From positions 1,364,001-1,428,000 of the forward strand of contig NZ_CM003594.1 in the NCBI RefSeq assembly GCF_001435295.1: a stretch of 64,000 bases of DNA, read 5' to 3'. A program made the position numbers and the translations under genes. Below, one piece after another: positions 8,068 to 18,482 of the stretch. Every line of letters starts with the position of its first letter. The stretch's first letter is position 1. This DNA comes from Psychrobacter sp. P11F6. GTDB lineage: Bacteria; Pseudomonadota; Gammaproteobacteria; Pseudomonadales; Moraxellaceae. The notes beneath the pieces were generated by a model. It saw only the letters and a program-made list of their open reading frames with translations, was not told the DNA's origin and made no database searches.

Positions 8068-9552
8068 ATGACAGATAATAATCAAAACATGAATGAGCAG
8101 ACCTCAATCGACACGGATATGTTGCAGCAACCAGTGCCAAAATCGCCTAGTATTGCTAATACGGTTGATGAGATGCGAGCGCAATTTTCACGCTTACAAA
8201 CACTCAGTCGCACGCAGCCAATCAATGACTGGGCCACTCGTGAAACCCAACTAGACAGTCTGGAAATTATGCTTAGCGATAACCAAGCCAGTTTCGCCAA
8301 AGCGATCAGTGCCGACTTTGGTTATCGTAGCGAATCAGAGACCCAGTTTGCCGAGTTGTTTCCTAGCTTTACTGGTATCAGTCATGCCAAAAAGCACGGT
8401 AAAAAATGGATGAAAGTTCAGCGGGCTTCTATTTCAGCGCTGTATATGCCAGCTCATAATGAAATTCAGCCTCAGCCATTGGGCGTGGTTGGTATCATGG
8501 TGCCTTGGAACTATCCGTTATTTTTAGCAGTAGGACCGATGATTGATGCGCTCACTGCTGGCAACAGAGTTATGATCAAGATGAGTGAAGCGGCACCGCA
8601 GTTCGCCCAAGCATTTGCCAGTGCGATTGCTCGTTATTTTTCACCAGACATGATTTGTGTAGTACTGGGTGAGGTAGACATTGCGGTTGCTTTTAGTGAG
8701 CTGCCTTTTGATCATCTGCTTTATACGGGCTCTACAGCTGTGGGCAAAAAAGTCATGGCGGCGGCGGCTCCTAACTTAACACCCGTCACGCTCGAGCTGG
8801 GCGGTAAATCACCGGTCGTCGTGTTAGAGGGCGCAAACTTAGAAAACGCCGTCAATCGTGTGATGATGGGCAAAACACTAAATGCGGGTCAGACCTGTAT
8901 TGCCCCTGATTATGTGCTGATTCAACGCCAATATCATGAAGAGTTTATCCGTTTAGCAAAAGAGTGGATGGAAAAGCACTATCCAAATATTGAGAGCAAT
9001 ACAGATTACTCACGTATTATCAATGGCGAGCAATTTAAGCGTGTCAAAGGCTATCTAGATGCATTATCGAGCGACGGGATTCATAAGCTCACTGATGCTG
9101 AGTCTAATATCGAAACGCGTCTAATGCCGCCTGTCATCGTGAGTGAGCCTGCCCCTGATAGTGATGTGATGCAGGACGAGATTTTTGCGCCGATTTTGCC
9201 ATTGATGCATTACGATACGCTTGATGATGCCATTCATTTTGTCAACGAGCGACCACGCCCACTGGCGTTATACGTTTTTGGTGATAACTACAACGCCCTA
9301 GAGAAAGTACGTAACAATACGGTCTCTGGTGGCCTATGTATTAATGAAGTGCTGATACATGTTGCCCAGCATGACTTACCGTTTGGCGGGGTTGGCGATT
9401 CAGGAACCGGTGCTTACCATGGTAAAGCGGGATTCGAGCGTCTTAGCCATATGAAACCAGTATTTGTACAATCCAAGTTAAATGGGTTGAATTTGTTGTT
9501 GCCACCTTATGGCGGGTTGTTTAAAAAAGCCATGGCAATGTTTTTAAAATAA
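8068..9552 (+). CDS. Aldehyde dehydrogenase (coniferyl-aldehyde-type)
   Basis: This 494-residue cytoplasmic NAD(P)-dependent enzyme oxidises aldehydes to acids. Family motifs are clear: the nucleotide-binding and oxyanion region VGIMVPWNYPLFLAVGP, the general-base Glu243 in LELGGKSP and the catalytic Cys277 in GQTCIAPDY. The sequence GQTCIAPDYVL and the hydrophobic C-terminal tail are typical of the coniferyl/fatty-aldehyde subgroup, but the real substrate is not visible. The ATG at 8068 follows AAGGAAG. It is a single gene ended by a terminator, and its promoter region lies next to the MITE-like element, which might affect its expression. Confidence 0.9.
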   Translation: MTDNNQNMNEQTSIDTDMLQQPVPKSPSIANTVDEMRAQFSRLQTLSRTQPINDWATRETQLDSLEIMLSDNQASFAKAISADFGYRSESETQFAELFPSFTGISHAKKHGKKWMKVQRASISALYMPAHNEIQPQPLGVVGIMVPWNYPLFLAVGPMIDALTAGNRVMIKMSEAAPQFAQAFASAIARYFSPDMICVVLGEVDIAVAFSELPFDHLLYTGSTAVGKKVMAAAAPNLTPVTLELGGKSPVVVLEGANLENAVNRVMMGKTLNAGQTCIAPDYVLIQRQYHEEFIRLAKEWMEKHYPNIESNTDYSRIINGEQFKRVKGYLDALSSDGIHKLTDAESNIETRLMPPVIVSEPAPDSDVMQDEIFAPILPLMHYDTLDDAIHFVNERPRPLALYVFGDNYNALEKVRNNTVSGGLCINEVLIHVAQHDLPFGGVGDSGTGAYHGKAGFERLSHMKPVFVQSKLNGLNLLLPPYGGLFKKAMAMFLK

Positions 9553-9895
9553 CAAATGCTAAAGCGAGCAAAGTTGACATAACTTTCGTTCAAGTAAACA
9601 AAAATACCTAATCATTGTGAGCAATCATATAAGCAACTTTAAAAAACAGCATCTATCTCAATAGGTGCTATTTTTTTGTATAAAAGTAAGCGATAAAAAA
9701 TTAATGAGCATTTGTCATCTTGTCTATAAATCGCTACACTTTGTAGTAAGCCTAAACGATAGTAGTTTTAGATGAAGGCGTTGCCTAGTCTTCAACGACT
9801 GAATGAGCCATCAGCAGTATACGCTTGATGTAAAGCAATAATATTATTGCCTTGGGCGTTCATTTCCATAATAAAAATTATAAATAGGACATCTT
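9553..9895. other. Gene-free stretch between aldehyde dehydrogenase and betaine importer
   Basis: It contains the aldehyde dehydrogenase terminator (9648-9677). The remaining 218 bp should carry the promoter of the importer genes. No specific operator could be recognised. Confidence 0.5.
9648..9677 (+). terminator. Intrinsic terminator after aldehyde dehydrogenase gene
   Basis: A 9-bp stem (AGCATCTAT / ATAGGTGCT, one T-G pair) with a 4-nt loop is followed by ATTTTTTT. Confidence 0.75.
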
Positions 9896-11827
9896 ATGCG
9901 CCAATGGATTGCGTTAAGTTTACTATGCATGAGCGTGTTGTTACTGCCAGTATCGGCATCAGCAGCCTGCGAATCACCAATCAAATTTGGCGCTCTGACA
10001 TGGGAGAGCGGTCAATTTATCTCTGGGGTGCTTAAGTACATCGCTGAAGATGGCTATGATTGTACAATTGAAGAGGTGCCGGGTGCTGGTCCTGCACTCG
10101 AAACGGCATTGTCACAAAACGACATTCAAGTGATTGGCGAGCAGTGGGTTGGACGCTCGCCAATTATGGAACAAGCCATCGAGCAGAATAAAGTGGCGGT
10201 CATCGGTGATACGCTCAAAGGCGGCGCAACTCAAGGTTGGTATGTACCCAAATATGTATTAGAAGAAAACCCAGGTCTACGCAGCTATCAAGACTTGCCT
10301 AAATATGCTGAGCTGTTTAAAGATCCCGAAGACCCTAGCAAGTCACGCTTTATGAATTGTCCGTCTGGTTGGACGTGTGAGATTTTCAATACTCGCTTGC
10401 TGAAGAATACAGGTTTGGACAGTATCTTTAATAATGCCCACCCCGGCACTGGGGCGGCGCTCGACGCCGAGATTGCCTCTGCTTTTGAGCAACATAAACC
10501 ACTACTGTTTTATTACTGGCAGCCTACGGGCTTGATGGCAAAATATGACTTTGCGCCATTAGAGTTCCCTGCTCATAAAGATGCCTGTTGGCAAGACTTA
10601 TTACGAGCGGATGGCACCGCCGATTGTGTGTCTGGATTCCCTGTCTCACCTTTAGGTATCGCAGTATCTACCCCTTTTATTGAATCCAATCCAGAGCTTG
10701 CTGATGTTTTTAAAAAAGTTCAGTTTAGCTCCGATGAGCTCAATGGCGCTATCTTGGAGATGAGTGAAAATAAACGTAGTGGCGATGAGCAAGCACTAGC
10801 ATTTTTGCGTAAATATCCGAGCGTCTGGCAAGCATGGTTGTCTGATGAAGCAGCCAGTAACCTTGCGGCTAAGCTAGGCATCAGCTTAACGGGCGAGGCT
10901 ATCACTGCAGGTGCAACCGCCTCTAGCACTAATCGATCGACCTCATTATCGAGCTTTCCTTCTTGGTCGCTTGAAACCCCGCTTAATAACACATTGGCAA
11001 GCGTTGTCCAAAATTATGGCGATGTGTTTCGTGCCGTCAGTACCATGGCGTTAACCTATCTATTGCTACCGATTGAGCGTCTATTAACCACTATGCCGCC
11101 TTGGCTTATCATTGCGCTTGTGACCGTATTGGCATGGTTTGGCGTCCGTAAAATCTGGTTTGCACTGGCATGCGGCGCAGGACTGTTTCTCATTGGTGCA
11201 TTTGGACTATGGGGCGCATTGATTGATACCTTGGCACTGCTCATCGTATCAGTGTTGGTGACCGTCGTGATTGGTATTCCTATTGGCATTGCTATGTCGG
11301 GCAGTAAAATTCTTCGCAAGGTTGTGACGCCGATACTGGATGTGATGCAGACCATGCCAAGTTTTGTCTATTTGATACCCGTATTGATGTTGTTTGGGAT
11401 TGGCAAAGTGCCTGCGCTATTTGCCACTATTATTTATGCCTTGCCGCCACTGATTCGGCTGACGACATTGGGGATTACCCAAGTCAATCACGAGATGGTC
11501 GAAGCAGGGCGCTCGTTCGGTAGCACACACTTGCAGCTGCTCATTTGGATTAAATTGCCGCAAGCATTACCTAGTATTATGGCGGGCGTGAATCAAGCGG
11601 TGATGATGTCGCTCTCTATGGTGGTGCTCGCTTCTATGATTGGCGCACCGGGGCTTGGCGAAGATGTGTTGCAATCGATTCAAACGCTTAATATCGGTCA
11701 GGGCTTACAAGCAGGCACGGCGATTGTCATCGTTGCCATTATCATTGACCGCATTACGCAAGCGTTCGGTCAAGGTAAGCGTGCGCGGCAAAAAACCATT
11801 GATGCTAGCAGGCATCCCATTGGTTAA
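9896..11827 (+). CDS. Glycine betaine/choline ABC importer, fused binding protein-permease
   Basis: This single 643-residue chain joins two parts of a quaternary-amine importer. A signal peptide (about 1-23, ending ASA before ACES) is followed by an OpuAC/ProX-type substrate-binding domain (about 24-340; SPIKFGALTWES, GEQWVGRS). The second half is an integral membrane permease of the ProW/OpuAB type, with the coupling segment EAGRSFGSTHLQLLIWIKLP. Substrates would be osmoprotectants such as glycine betaine or choline, though the substrate is not proven by sequence. The start has AGGA seven bases upstream. The ATPase gene follows after 75 bp in the same operon. SBP-permease fusions are known in this family but usually have the domains in the other order. 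Confidence 0.88.
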   Translation: MRQWIALSLLCMSVLLLPVSASAACESPIKFGALTWESGQFISGVLKYIAEDGYDCTIEEVPGAGPALETALSQNDIQVIGEQWVGRSPIMEQAIEQNKVAVIGDTLKGGATQGWYVPKYVLEENPGLRSYQDLPKYAELFKDPEDPSKSRFMNCPSGWTCEIFNTRLLKNTGLDSIFNNAHPGTGAALDAEIASAFEQHKPLLFYYWQPTGLMAKYDFAPLEFPAHKDACWQDLLRADGTADCVSGFPVSPLGIAVSTPFIESNPELADVFKKVQFSSDELNGAILEMSENKRSGDEQALAFLRKYPSVWQAWLSDEAASNLAAKLGISLTGEAITAGATASSTNRSTSLSSFPSWSLETPLNNTLASVVQNYGDVFRAVSTMALTYLLLPIERLLTTMPPWLIIALVTVLAWFGVRKIWFALACGAGLFLIGAFGLWGALIDTLALLIVSVLVTVVIGIPIGIAMSGSKILRKVVTPILDVMQTMPSFVYLIPVLMLFGIGKVPALFATIIYALPPLIRLTTLGITQVNHEMVEAGRSFGSTHLQLLIWIKLPQALPSIMAGVNQAVMMSLSMVVLASMIGAPGLGEDVLQSIQTLNIGQGLQAGTAIVIVAIIIDRITQAFGQGKRARQKTIDASRHPIG

Positions 11828-11902
11828 TTATCAGTGCCATGGTCGAATGTTCAACGCGCCCTAATCATAATGATAACTAGAAAAATAAAAATGAGAGCCA
11901 TC

Positions 11903-12811
11903 ATGAATCATATTCAATTGGAAAATATCAGCAAGATTTATAATGCCAATAGCTCGCAAGCAAAGTCTGCATTGGCATTACTAGCAGAAGGTATGGATAG
12001 TATTCAAGTGAAGGAACAAACAGGCTATTCGGTCGGGCTTTATGACATCAATTTGAGCGTTAAAGCAGGTGAGCTGCATTGTATTATGGGCTTGTCAGGT
12101 TCAGGAAAATCAACCTTGATACGCCATATTAATCGTTTGATTGACCCAACCAGCGGTAAAATATGGGTTGATACTTCTATTAATGCTAAGCCGTCTACTA
12201 TTACTAAGCCCTCCACTAATGCCAAATCCTCTGCTGATTTATTAGAAAATGGAAAGTCATCGCCTGCTATTAATATTTTAGAGCTAAATGATAAAGCGCT
12301 ACAGCATTATCGCCAGCAGACACTCAGTATGGTTTTTCAGCATTTTGGTTTGGTGCCACATATGACGGTGCTGCAAAACGTCGCTTATGGCTTGCGAGTG
12401 CGAAAAATGAGTATCAAAGAACGCCACGAGGTTGCTCGGCATTGGCTTAATGAAGTTGGGCTAGCAAATTTGGAGAAAAGTTACCCTGATGAGCTGTCAG
12501 GAGGGATGCAGCAGCGTGTCGGGCTGGCGCGTGCCTTAGCAACCGATAATCCGATATTGCTGATGGACGAGGCTTTCTCTGCCCTTGATCCGCTCATTCG
12601 TGCCCAATTACAAGACCAACTACTTGAGCTACAAGCACGGCTAAACAAAACCATCGTCTTTATCACTCATGATATCGATGAAGCGATTAAGGTCGGTCAG
12701 CGGATTAGTATTTTAAATGGTGGGCGTTTGGTACAAACGGATACACCCAGTGAATTGCGCCACAACCCAGCTGATGATTATGTGGCTCAATTTATGGGTG
12801 CTAAAATTTAA
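11903..12811 (+). CDS. Glycine betaine/choline ABC importer ATPase
   Basis: This 302-residue ATPase powers the preceding importer. It has Walker A GLSGSGKST, the Q-loop in MVFQHFGLVPHMTV, signature LSGGMQQRVGLARAL, Walker B ILLMDEAFSALDP and the H-loop ITHD, all of the ProV/OpuAA type, but lacks the usual C-terminal CBS pair. An odd 40-residue insertion after Walker A carries a short degenerate repeat (INAKPST, ITKPST, TNAKSS). The ATG at 11903 gives MNHIQLENISKIY; an ATG at 11891 and a GTG at 11834 are in frame but look less natural. Lack of CBS domains suggests regulation differs from E. coli ProV. Confidence 0.88.
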   Translation: MNHIQLENISKIYNANSSQAKSALALLAEGMDSIQVKEQTGYSVGLYDINLSVKAGELHCIMGLSGSGKSTLIRHINRLIDPTSGKIWVDTSINAKPSTITKPSTNAKSSADLLENGKSSPAINILELNDKALQHYRQQTLSMVFQHFGLVPHMTVLQNVAYGLRVRKMSIKERHEVARHWLNEVGLANLEKSYPDELSGGMQQRVGLARALATDNPILLMDEAFSALDPLIRAQLQDQLLELQARLNKTIVFITHDIDEAIKVGQRISILNGGRLVQTDTPSELRHNPADDYVAQFMGAKI

Positions 12812-13100
12812 TTTAAAAATAACACGACGTTTTTTTAAATGCTGTTTTATAAATTACACCTGCAAAATGATAGATTTGTGTCTATATCATGATTCTTACA
12901 CTGTTGTTAAAAAAGTGTAGCAACCCATTAGTTACTATTAAAGTAAACTCCATCATCGATGTATACTATTAAGATACTCTAATAATATATTAGCTTTGCT
13001 AAAATTTCGATTTATCCACTTTCATTGACCACGTAAGAAGACCATGAGCGAGCATAAAAACTCAGTTTATGATCGTAAGACTTCGTAAAAAGGACCTCGC

Positions 13101-14915
13101 ATGCCGCATAAGAAAATTCGCCATAATGATCGTAGTCATACTAATAAGTTAGCGACAGACTCACCACATGATTCATCACGTTGGCTAAAGAATGTCAGTG
13201 CCGTTGGTGTCACGACAGTACTGAGTGCTGGCATATTGGTCGCTTGTGGACAAATGAGTAGTGCGGAGAGCAATGCAAGTAGCACGACCAAATCAGCCAA
13301 GCAAAACAGTGGAGTGACTAGCTCACGTGATATGTTGCCCTCCGATATGCTTGGGCAAATGCAAGTACTGCCGCAATTGACAAAAGGCTTAGGTGACACG
13401 GGCACAGCAGTCATTGATCCTAATAAACCAACCTTGATTAAATTTTGGGCAAGCTGGTGCCCATTATGCTTGGGCACGTTGGCAGAAACCGAAGAATGGC
13501 GTACCGATCCCACGTTCGCTGATTTAAATGTCGTGACTGTTGTCAGTCCCGGTCATCTAAACGAAAAAGTCGATGGCGACTTTAGCACTTGGTATGCAGG
13601 CGTCCAAGCAGACTATCCAAAGCTACCAGTATTGTCTGACGCTTCAGGCGAGCTGATTAATAAGCTTGGCGTGCAAGTTTATCCAAGCTGGGCGATACTC
13701 GATAAAAGCGGCAACTTGGTGCATTTGGTGAAAGGCAATATATCGGCAGAGCAAGCCTATGCTCTCGCTGAAAATGCCAATAATGATTTTGCTGAGCTTA
13801 AAGCAGGGAGTGCTAAACCAGCAAACGCGCAAACCTTAGACAACAACAGCAAGATTGAAACCATCAAACAAAAAGAGGGCGTTTATTATAATGATAAAGG
13901 CAAAGCGATTAATACGCGCTCAATCTACTTGGCGGGCGGCTGCTTTTGGGGCGTAGAAGCTTACATGGAGCGCGTCGAGGGTGTGATCGATGCTGTATCA
14001 GGCTATGCCAACGGCGATACCGCCAATCCAAGCTACGAGCAAGTGATTCGTGGCTCAGGTCATGCCGAAGCCGTCAAAGTCACTTACGATGCGGATAAAA
14101 CAGACCTTGATACTATCTTAAAATACTACTTTCGCGTAATTGATCCAACCAGCCTCAACAAACAAGGCAATGATCGCGGTGTACAGTACCGCTCAGGCGT
14201 TTATTACACCGATAAAGAAGATAAATCAGTGATTGATGCCGCACTCCAGCGCGTGCAAAGCCAGTATAAGCAAAAAGTTGTGGTAGAAAATGAGCCGCTA
14301 GACAATTTCTACTTAGCTGAAATGTATCATCAAGATTATCTGGCAAAAAACCCAAATGGCTATTGTCATGTTGATTTAAGCCTTGCCGATGATAAGCCAG
14401 AAGGCACTGCGCGTACCAAGCTTGCACCTGTAAGTACCGTTGCTGAGACCTTAGATCCTAAGCGTTATGCAGGATTTGATAAAGGCGCGCTCAAAAACAC
14501 CTTGACCAAAGCACAATACAATATCACGCAAGATGCCGGTACTGAGCGCGCCTTTAGCCATGAATATGATAATTTATTTGCGCCGGGTATCTATGTCGAT
14601 GTGGTGAGCGGTGAGCCTTTATTTTTATCAACCGATAAGTACCAGTCTGGCTGTGGTTGGCCAAGCTTTACCAAGCCGATTGATATGCAAGTCATTACTC
14701 AGCATGAAGACACCGCTTTTAATATGGTACGCACTGAAGTTCGCTCGCGAGTAGCAGACTCACATCTGGGTCATGTATTCCCTGATGGGCCAAAAGATCG
14801 TGGCGGGCTGCGCTATTGTATCAATGGCGGGGCGCTACAGTTTATTCCAGTCGATGTGATGCCGCAGTCAGGCTATGCGCCATTAGTGAAGTTGGTTAAG
14901 CCTGCAAAATCTTGA
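13101..14915 (+). CDS. msrAB: Thioredoxin-MsrA-MsrB fusion lipoprotein (PilB-like)
   Basis: This 604-residue envelope protein repairs oxidised methionine in exported proteins. A lipobox (LVAC, Cys49) implies a lipid anchor. It is followed by a TlpA-like thioredoxin domain with CPLC (120-123), an MsrA domain (GCFWG, Cys281, reducing S-sulfoxides) and an MsrB domain ([15 protein letters not shown], Cys573, reducing R-sulfoxides). The order and motifs match the neisserial PilB/MsrAB protein. The thioredoxin part should take electrons from a DsbD-type membrane reductase, which is not in this window. The lipobox lies unusually far in (a 48-residue leader with a charged, His-rich start), so a start further downstream should be considered, although AAAAGGA lies just before the ATG at 13101. 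Confidence 0.95.
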   Translation: MPHKKIRHNDRSHTNKLATDSPHDSSRWLKNVSAVGVTTVLSAGILVACGQMSSAESNASSTTKSAKQNSGVTSSRDMLPSDMLGQMQVLPQLTKGLGDTGTAVIDPNKPTLIKFWASWCPLCLGTLAETEEWRTDPTFADLNVVTVVSPGHLNEKVDGDFSTWYAGVQADYPKLPVLSDASGELINKLGVQVYPSWAILDKSGNLVHLVKGNISAEQAYALAENANNDFAELKAGSAKPANAQTLDNNSKIETIKQKEGVYYNDKGKAINTRSIYLAGGCFWGVEAYMERVEGVIDAVSGYANGDTANPSYEQVIRGSGHAEAVKVTYDADKTDLDTILKYYFRVIDPTSLNKQGNDRGVQYRSGVYYTDKEDKSVIDAALQRVQSQYKQKVVVENEPLDNFYLAEMYHQDYLAKNPNGYCHVDLSLADDKPEGTARTKLAPVSTVAETLDPKRYAGFDKGALKNTLTKAQYNITQDAGTERAFSHEYDNLFAPGIYVDVVSGEPLFLSTDKYQSGCGWPSFTKPIDMQVITQHEDTAFNMVRTEVRSRVADSHLGHVFPDGPKDRGGLRYCINGGALQFIPVDVMPQSGYAPLVKLVKPAKS

Positions 14916-14943
14916 CTATTAATACTGATAATCGACTTTATAA

Positions 14944-14976
14944 AAAGACGTTAAGATAATTCTTAGCGTCTTTTTT
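14944..14976 (+). terminator. Intrinsic terminator after msrAB
   Basis: A 10-bp stem (AGACGTTAAG / CTTAGCGTCT, one wobble pair) is followed by TTTTTT. Confidence 0.8.
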
Positions 14977-15197
14977 GTGATTGATGCCTTGAGCATAATT
15001 ACTATCACAGCATGATGGTTCGTTTTATTATCGTTGTATTTTTGCTGTTATAGCCGTTGAGTTATGAAAAACCAACCAAACTTCGTTATACTCAAAAGCT
15101 GAGCGTTTTCTATTATTACTACTTTTATAGTTATGTATACCTATTTCGTCGCTGGATTTGTTTGGCGGCTTTTCATTTTTGTATTTAAGGCTGTAAC

Positions 15198-16439
15198 ATG
15201 ACCGTTACTCATACCTCTAAACCTTTTGAACCTATTATTACCTCTTTACTCGATAATGATTTATATAAATTTACGATGCTGCAAGCCATGCTGCATCAGT
15301 TTCCACAGACACATGGTGTTTATCGCTTTCGCTGCCGTAATAATAAAGACACGCTGTATCCATTGGCTGATATTAAAGATGATCTAGAGCAGCAATTAGA
15401 CAATTTATGTGAATTACGATTTTTGGAGGATGAACTAGAGTACTTACGTGGTTTGCGCTTTATGCGCTCAGACTTCGTTGACTATCTAGAATTGTTTAAG
15501 TTGAAACGTCGTTTTATTACCGTCAGTACGGATGATAAAGGTCGCTTATTTATCGATATCGAAGGGCCGATGATTCAAGCGATGTTCTTTGAAGTGTTTG
15601 TACTCGCCATCGTTAATGAGCTGTATTTTGATGCGCTATCGACTGCCAGTGTGATTGAAGAAGGTCAGCACAGATTAGATGAAAAAGTCACATTATTGCA
15701 TCAATATGCGACAGAGCAGGAAAAATGTGATGCTAATACGCCGCCATTAATCATCGCTGATTTTGGTACTCGTAGACGTTTTAGCAAAGCTTGGCAAGCC
15801 CATGTGGTTGAGACTTTGCATAAAGCGGAACCAAAAATAGTGAGCGGTACTTCCAACGTGTATTTAGCAAAAAAACTCGGAATGACACCGATAGGTACGA
15901 TGGCACATGAGTTTATGCAGGCATTTCAGGCTTTGGATGTGCGTTTACGTGATTCACAAAAAGCGGCGCTTGAAGCATGGGTACATGAGTATCGCGGCGA
16001 TTTGGGTATTGCGCTGACCGATGTCGTTGGCATGGATGCGTTTTTACGCGATTTTGACTTGTATTTCGCTAAGCTTTTCGATGGTTTACGTCACGATAGC
16101 GGCGACCCGTATATCTGGGGTGATAAGGCGATTGCTCATTATAAAAACCTTAAAATAGACCCAAGAACCAAGATTTTAACCTTTAGTGATGGCTTAGATT
16201 TGGATAAAGCTTGGGATTTACATCAGTATTTTAAAGGTCAAATAAAGACCAGCTTTGGTATTGGTACCAACCTCACCAATGATATGGGTATCACCCCGAT
16301 AAATATCGTCTTAAAATTGGTTGAATGCAATGGGCAGCCAGTCGCTAAACTGTCAGACAGTCCAGGCAAGACTATGATTAATAACGACACGTATCTTGCC
16401 TATTTGCGCCAAGTATTTGAAGTCGACGAGCCTGAATAG
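15198..16439 (+). CDS. pncB: Nicotinate phosphoribosyltransferase
   Basis: PncB (413 residues, normal length) makes nicotinate mononucleotide from nicotinate and PRPP in the NAD salvage pathway, in the cytoplasm. Recognisable motifs are the N-terminal [24 protein letters not shown], the catalytic-site GLRHDSGDP, and GIGTNLTND near the C terminus. The ATG at 15198 follows AAGG. It is a single-gene unit after a terminator and convergent with xseB, whose stop lies 7 bp beyond the pncB stop. No known NAD-repressor site was recognised upstream. Confidence 0.96.
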   Translation: MTVTHTSKPFEPIITSLLDNDLYKFTMLQAMLHQFPQTHGVYRFRCRNNKDTLYPLADIKDDLEQQLDNLCELRFLEDELEYLRGLRFMRSDFVDYLELFKLKRRFITVSTDDKGRLFIDIEGPMIQAMFFEVFVLAIVNELYFDALSTASVIEEGQHRLDEKVTLLHQYATEQEKCDANTPPLIIADFGTRRRFSKAWQAHVVETLHKAEPKIVSGTSNVYLAKKLGMTPIGTMAHEFMQAFQALDVRLRDSQKAALEAWVHEYRGDLGIALTDVVGMDAFLRDFDLYFAKLFDGLRHDSGDPYIWGDKAIAHYKNLKIDPRTKILTFSDGLDLDKAWDLHQYFKGQIKTSFGIGTNLTNDMGITPINIVLKLVECNGQPVAKLSDSPGKTMINNDTYLAYLRQVFEVDEPE

Positions 16440-16446
16440 AGTTGAC

Positions 16447-16692
16447 TTAACTGTCGCTATTCTCTGATTTATCTTCTTCAGCAAAAGCGGCATCTAGTGC
16501 TTGCTGTACCGCATTGATACGGGTTTCGCAAACGCGATAAGCAGCAATTGACTCTTCCACTGTGGTCATCAGATTATCAATATCTGGCTCATCTTGTTGC
16601 TGTAATTCAGCGGCATTGGTTTTTAGAATATCATAAGCCGCCTTAAAGGTTCTTGGGGCGGCTTTTTTGCGTCGGCGAGTAGGGGTTGTCAT
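16447..16692 (-). CDS. xseB: Exodeoxyribonuclease VII small subunit
   Basis: This 81-residue cytoplasmic protein is the small subunit of exonuclease VII, which trims single-stranded DNA in repair. The helical core (FKAAYDILKTNAAELQQ, then NLMTTVEESIAAYRVCETRI) matches the XseB family. A basic N-terminal tail and an acidic C terminus are extra. AGGAAACC precedes the ATG. It lies 62 bp downstream of xseA on the same strand, consistent with an operon. Confidence 0.9.
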   Translation of the reverse strand: MTTPTRRRKKAAPRTFKAAYDILKTNAAELQQQDEPDIDNLMTTVEESIAAYRVCETRINAVQQALDAAFAEEDKSENSDS

Positions 16693-16754
16693 AAGGTTTC
16701 CTAATTTTAAAACAAAGTCTTTGATTAAGTTGAATCAACGGTAGGTTGTACTTC

Positions 16755-18269
16755 TTATTTATTAATATTTACGTCAATAATCTGTGCTTTTGCTTTACCG
16801 TCCTTTAAGAGGATGTGCACCGTTTGTTTTGGATGGAGCTGCGTACCGCTGGTTAGTATTTGCTTATCTTTTGCATCAGTAAGCATGGTATAGCCTTGCT
16901 TGAGCACCCGAGAAGGGCGATGCAGGAGCACAATATCACGCAGATGTTCGCTATCACGCTGTGCTTGTATTAACTGCTGCTGTGCCGAATGCATAATCGT
17001 TTTTTTGTTATTTTGACTGGCGCTAGCAGCCACTGTTAACTGCTGATAGGCCGCTGCTTGAGTCTGTGTGCGTAGCTCGCTGGTGAGTCTGGCGGCTTGC
17101 TTGACCTGTCGCTGAGCGCTTTGCTGAATACTACGCCACGCATAATCGCTGTCTTTTTGCAGAGCGGTTAATTGACCAATCGTCTGCGATTGTATTTGGC
17201 TCAACTGGCGTGTCGTTTGTTGTTCAGCGGTGTTTAATTGACGCTGAGCAGCTTGTTTGATTTGCGCTTGGTATTGCAGTGTGTGAGTGACGAGCTGGGC
17301 TAAATGCGTCATGATAGCGGCAATCACCTTTGATGGGGTATCAAAGCTAGTATGCGCCACTTCATCTAAGATAACTTTATCACGCTCGTGACCAATGCCA
17401 ACCCAGACAGGGATGGGCTGCTCGGCAACCAATGCTGCCAATTCATAATCATTTAGATAGGCTAAATCACCGACCGCACCGCCGCCACGAATAATGACTA
17501 ATAAGTCTGGCAGGTGCTCATAAGTATCAAAAAACTGCTGCTTGGCGTTAACGATTGCTTGGCGGATTTCGCTTGGCGCATGATTACCCTGAAAGGTCGC
17601 GTTATGATAATGGAAATGACAGGCACCTGTGCGCGCTAAGCGATCAGCGTCGGCTTGAAAATCACCTAATCCAGCGGCTTTTTCAGGGGCAATGACCAGC
17701 ACATGCTCAATATCAAACGGAACAGGCAGCTGTTGATTCAGGTTTAATAAGCCTTCTCCCGTCAAGCGATCGACCATCTCTGCATATTGCCGTGCTAAGT
17801 CGCCTAACGTGTAGCTAGGGTCAATATCTTCAATAGTGAGAGAGAAACCATATTGCGCATGGAAGCCTGCGGATACTTTGAGCAATACCGTCAAATCACG
17901 GTCAAGGGGCATGCCAGTTGCGCGCTCAAATTTTGCTAATACCCGCGCGGCTTTAAAGCGCCAAAGATTGCCGCGGCAGCTAGCAATGACCTTACCGTCG
18001 TCATCTTTTTCTGCCAGCTCAAAGTAATAATGCCCGCCTTTGCTAGATAGATTGCGAATCTCTGCTTTCACCCATACACGGTGGTTAAAGGTCTGTTTGA
18101 TAACCATATCAACGGCTGATAAATAGTCACTCAACCGCAGAACGGTATCTTCTAAATTGACTTCAATATTGTTTTCTTGCTCAGCTAACTCGGCTTCCAA
18201 GGTCGCTAAATCTTTAGCAGGCGCTAATACCTTAGCTGGTTTCATATTTGACAGGTTGGGTTTGCGCAT
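16755..18269 (-). CDS. xseA: Exodeoxyribonuclease VII large subunit
   Basis: The catalytic subunit of exonuclease VII degrades single-stranded DNA in both directions and works with several small subunits (XseB follows). The protein has an N-terminal OB fold (VWVKAEIRNLSSKGGHYYFEL), the conserved catalytic-domain segments LLVIIRGGGAVGDL and WVGIGHERDKVILDEVAHTSFDTPSK, a long Gln/Ala-rich coiled coil for small-subunit binding, and a C-terminal segment with RVLKQGYTMLTD. At 504 residues it is slightly longer than E. coli XseA because of an N-terminal extension of about 30 residues. The ribosome site before the ATG at 18269 is weak. Confidence 0.95.
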   Translation of the reverse strand: MRKPNLSNMKPAKVLAPAKDLATLEAELAEQENNIEVNLEDTVLRLSDYLSAVDMVIKQTFNHRVWVKAEIRNLSSKGGHYYFELAEKDDDGKVIASCRGNLWRFKAARVLAKFERATGMPLDRDLTVLLKVSAGFHAQYGFSLTIEDIDPSYTLGDLARQYAEMVDRLTGEGLLNLNQQLPVPFDIEHVLVIAPEKAAGLGDFQADADRLARTGACHFHYHNATFQGNHAPSEIRQAIVNAKQQFFDTYEHLPDLLVIIRGGGAVGDLAYLNDYELAALVAEQPIPVWVGIGHERDKVILDEVAHTSFDTPSKVIAAIMTHLAQLVTHTLQYQAQIKQAAQRQLNTAEQQTTRQLSQIQSQTIGQLTALQKDSDYAWRSIQQSAQRQVKQAARLTSELRTQTQAAAYQQLTVAASASQNNKKTIMHSAQQQLIQAQRDSEHLRDIVLLHRPSRVLKQGYTMLTDAKDKQILTSGTQLHPKQTVHILLKDGKAKAQIIDVNINK

Positions 18270-18364
18270 AATAATAGACCAAAAGTGAGGGAGCTTAAAA
18301 ACGGGCTGTTTATAGAGTAAGAGTCATAAAAAATCAGAAAGGGTAGTTTACCCCAAAAGCGAGC

Positions 18365-18425
18365 ACACAAAAAGAGAAGCCAACCAGTCAGCGACTAATA
18401 TATTCTTATCGCTGATCGGTTGGCT
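18365..18425 (-). terminator. Terminator after the lipoprotein gene
   Basis: A 17-bp imperfect stem (AGCCAACC..GTCAGCGA / TCGCTGA..GGTTGGCT) is followed on the minus strand by TTCTCTTTTTGTG. It ends transcripts of the small lipoprotein gene before xseA. Confidence 0.7.
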
Positions 18426-18482
18426 AAATACTTTATTAAATAACGAGCCACCAAATAAGTGCTTTATAAAATAATAATTATT

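Noticed and set aside
12717-12920. 67-codon plus-strand frame at the end of the importer ATPase gene
   Set aside because: It begins inside the ATPase gene in another frame, and no family likeness is seen.
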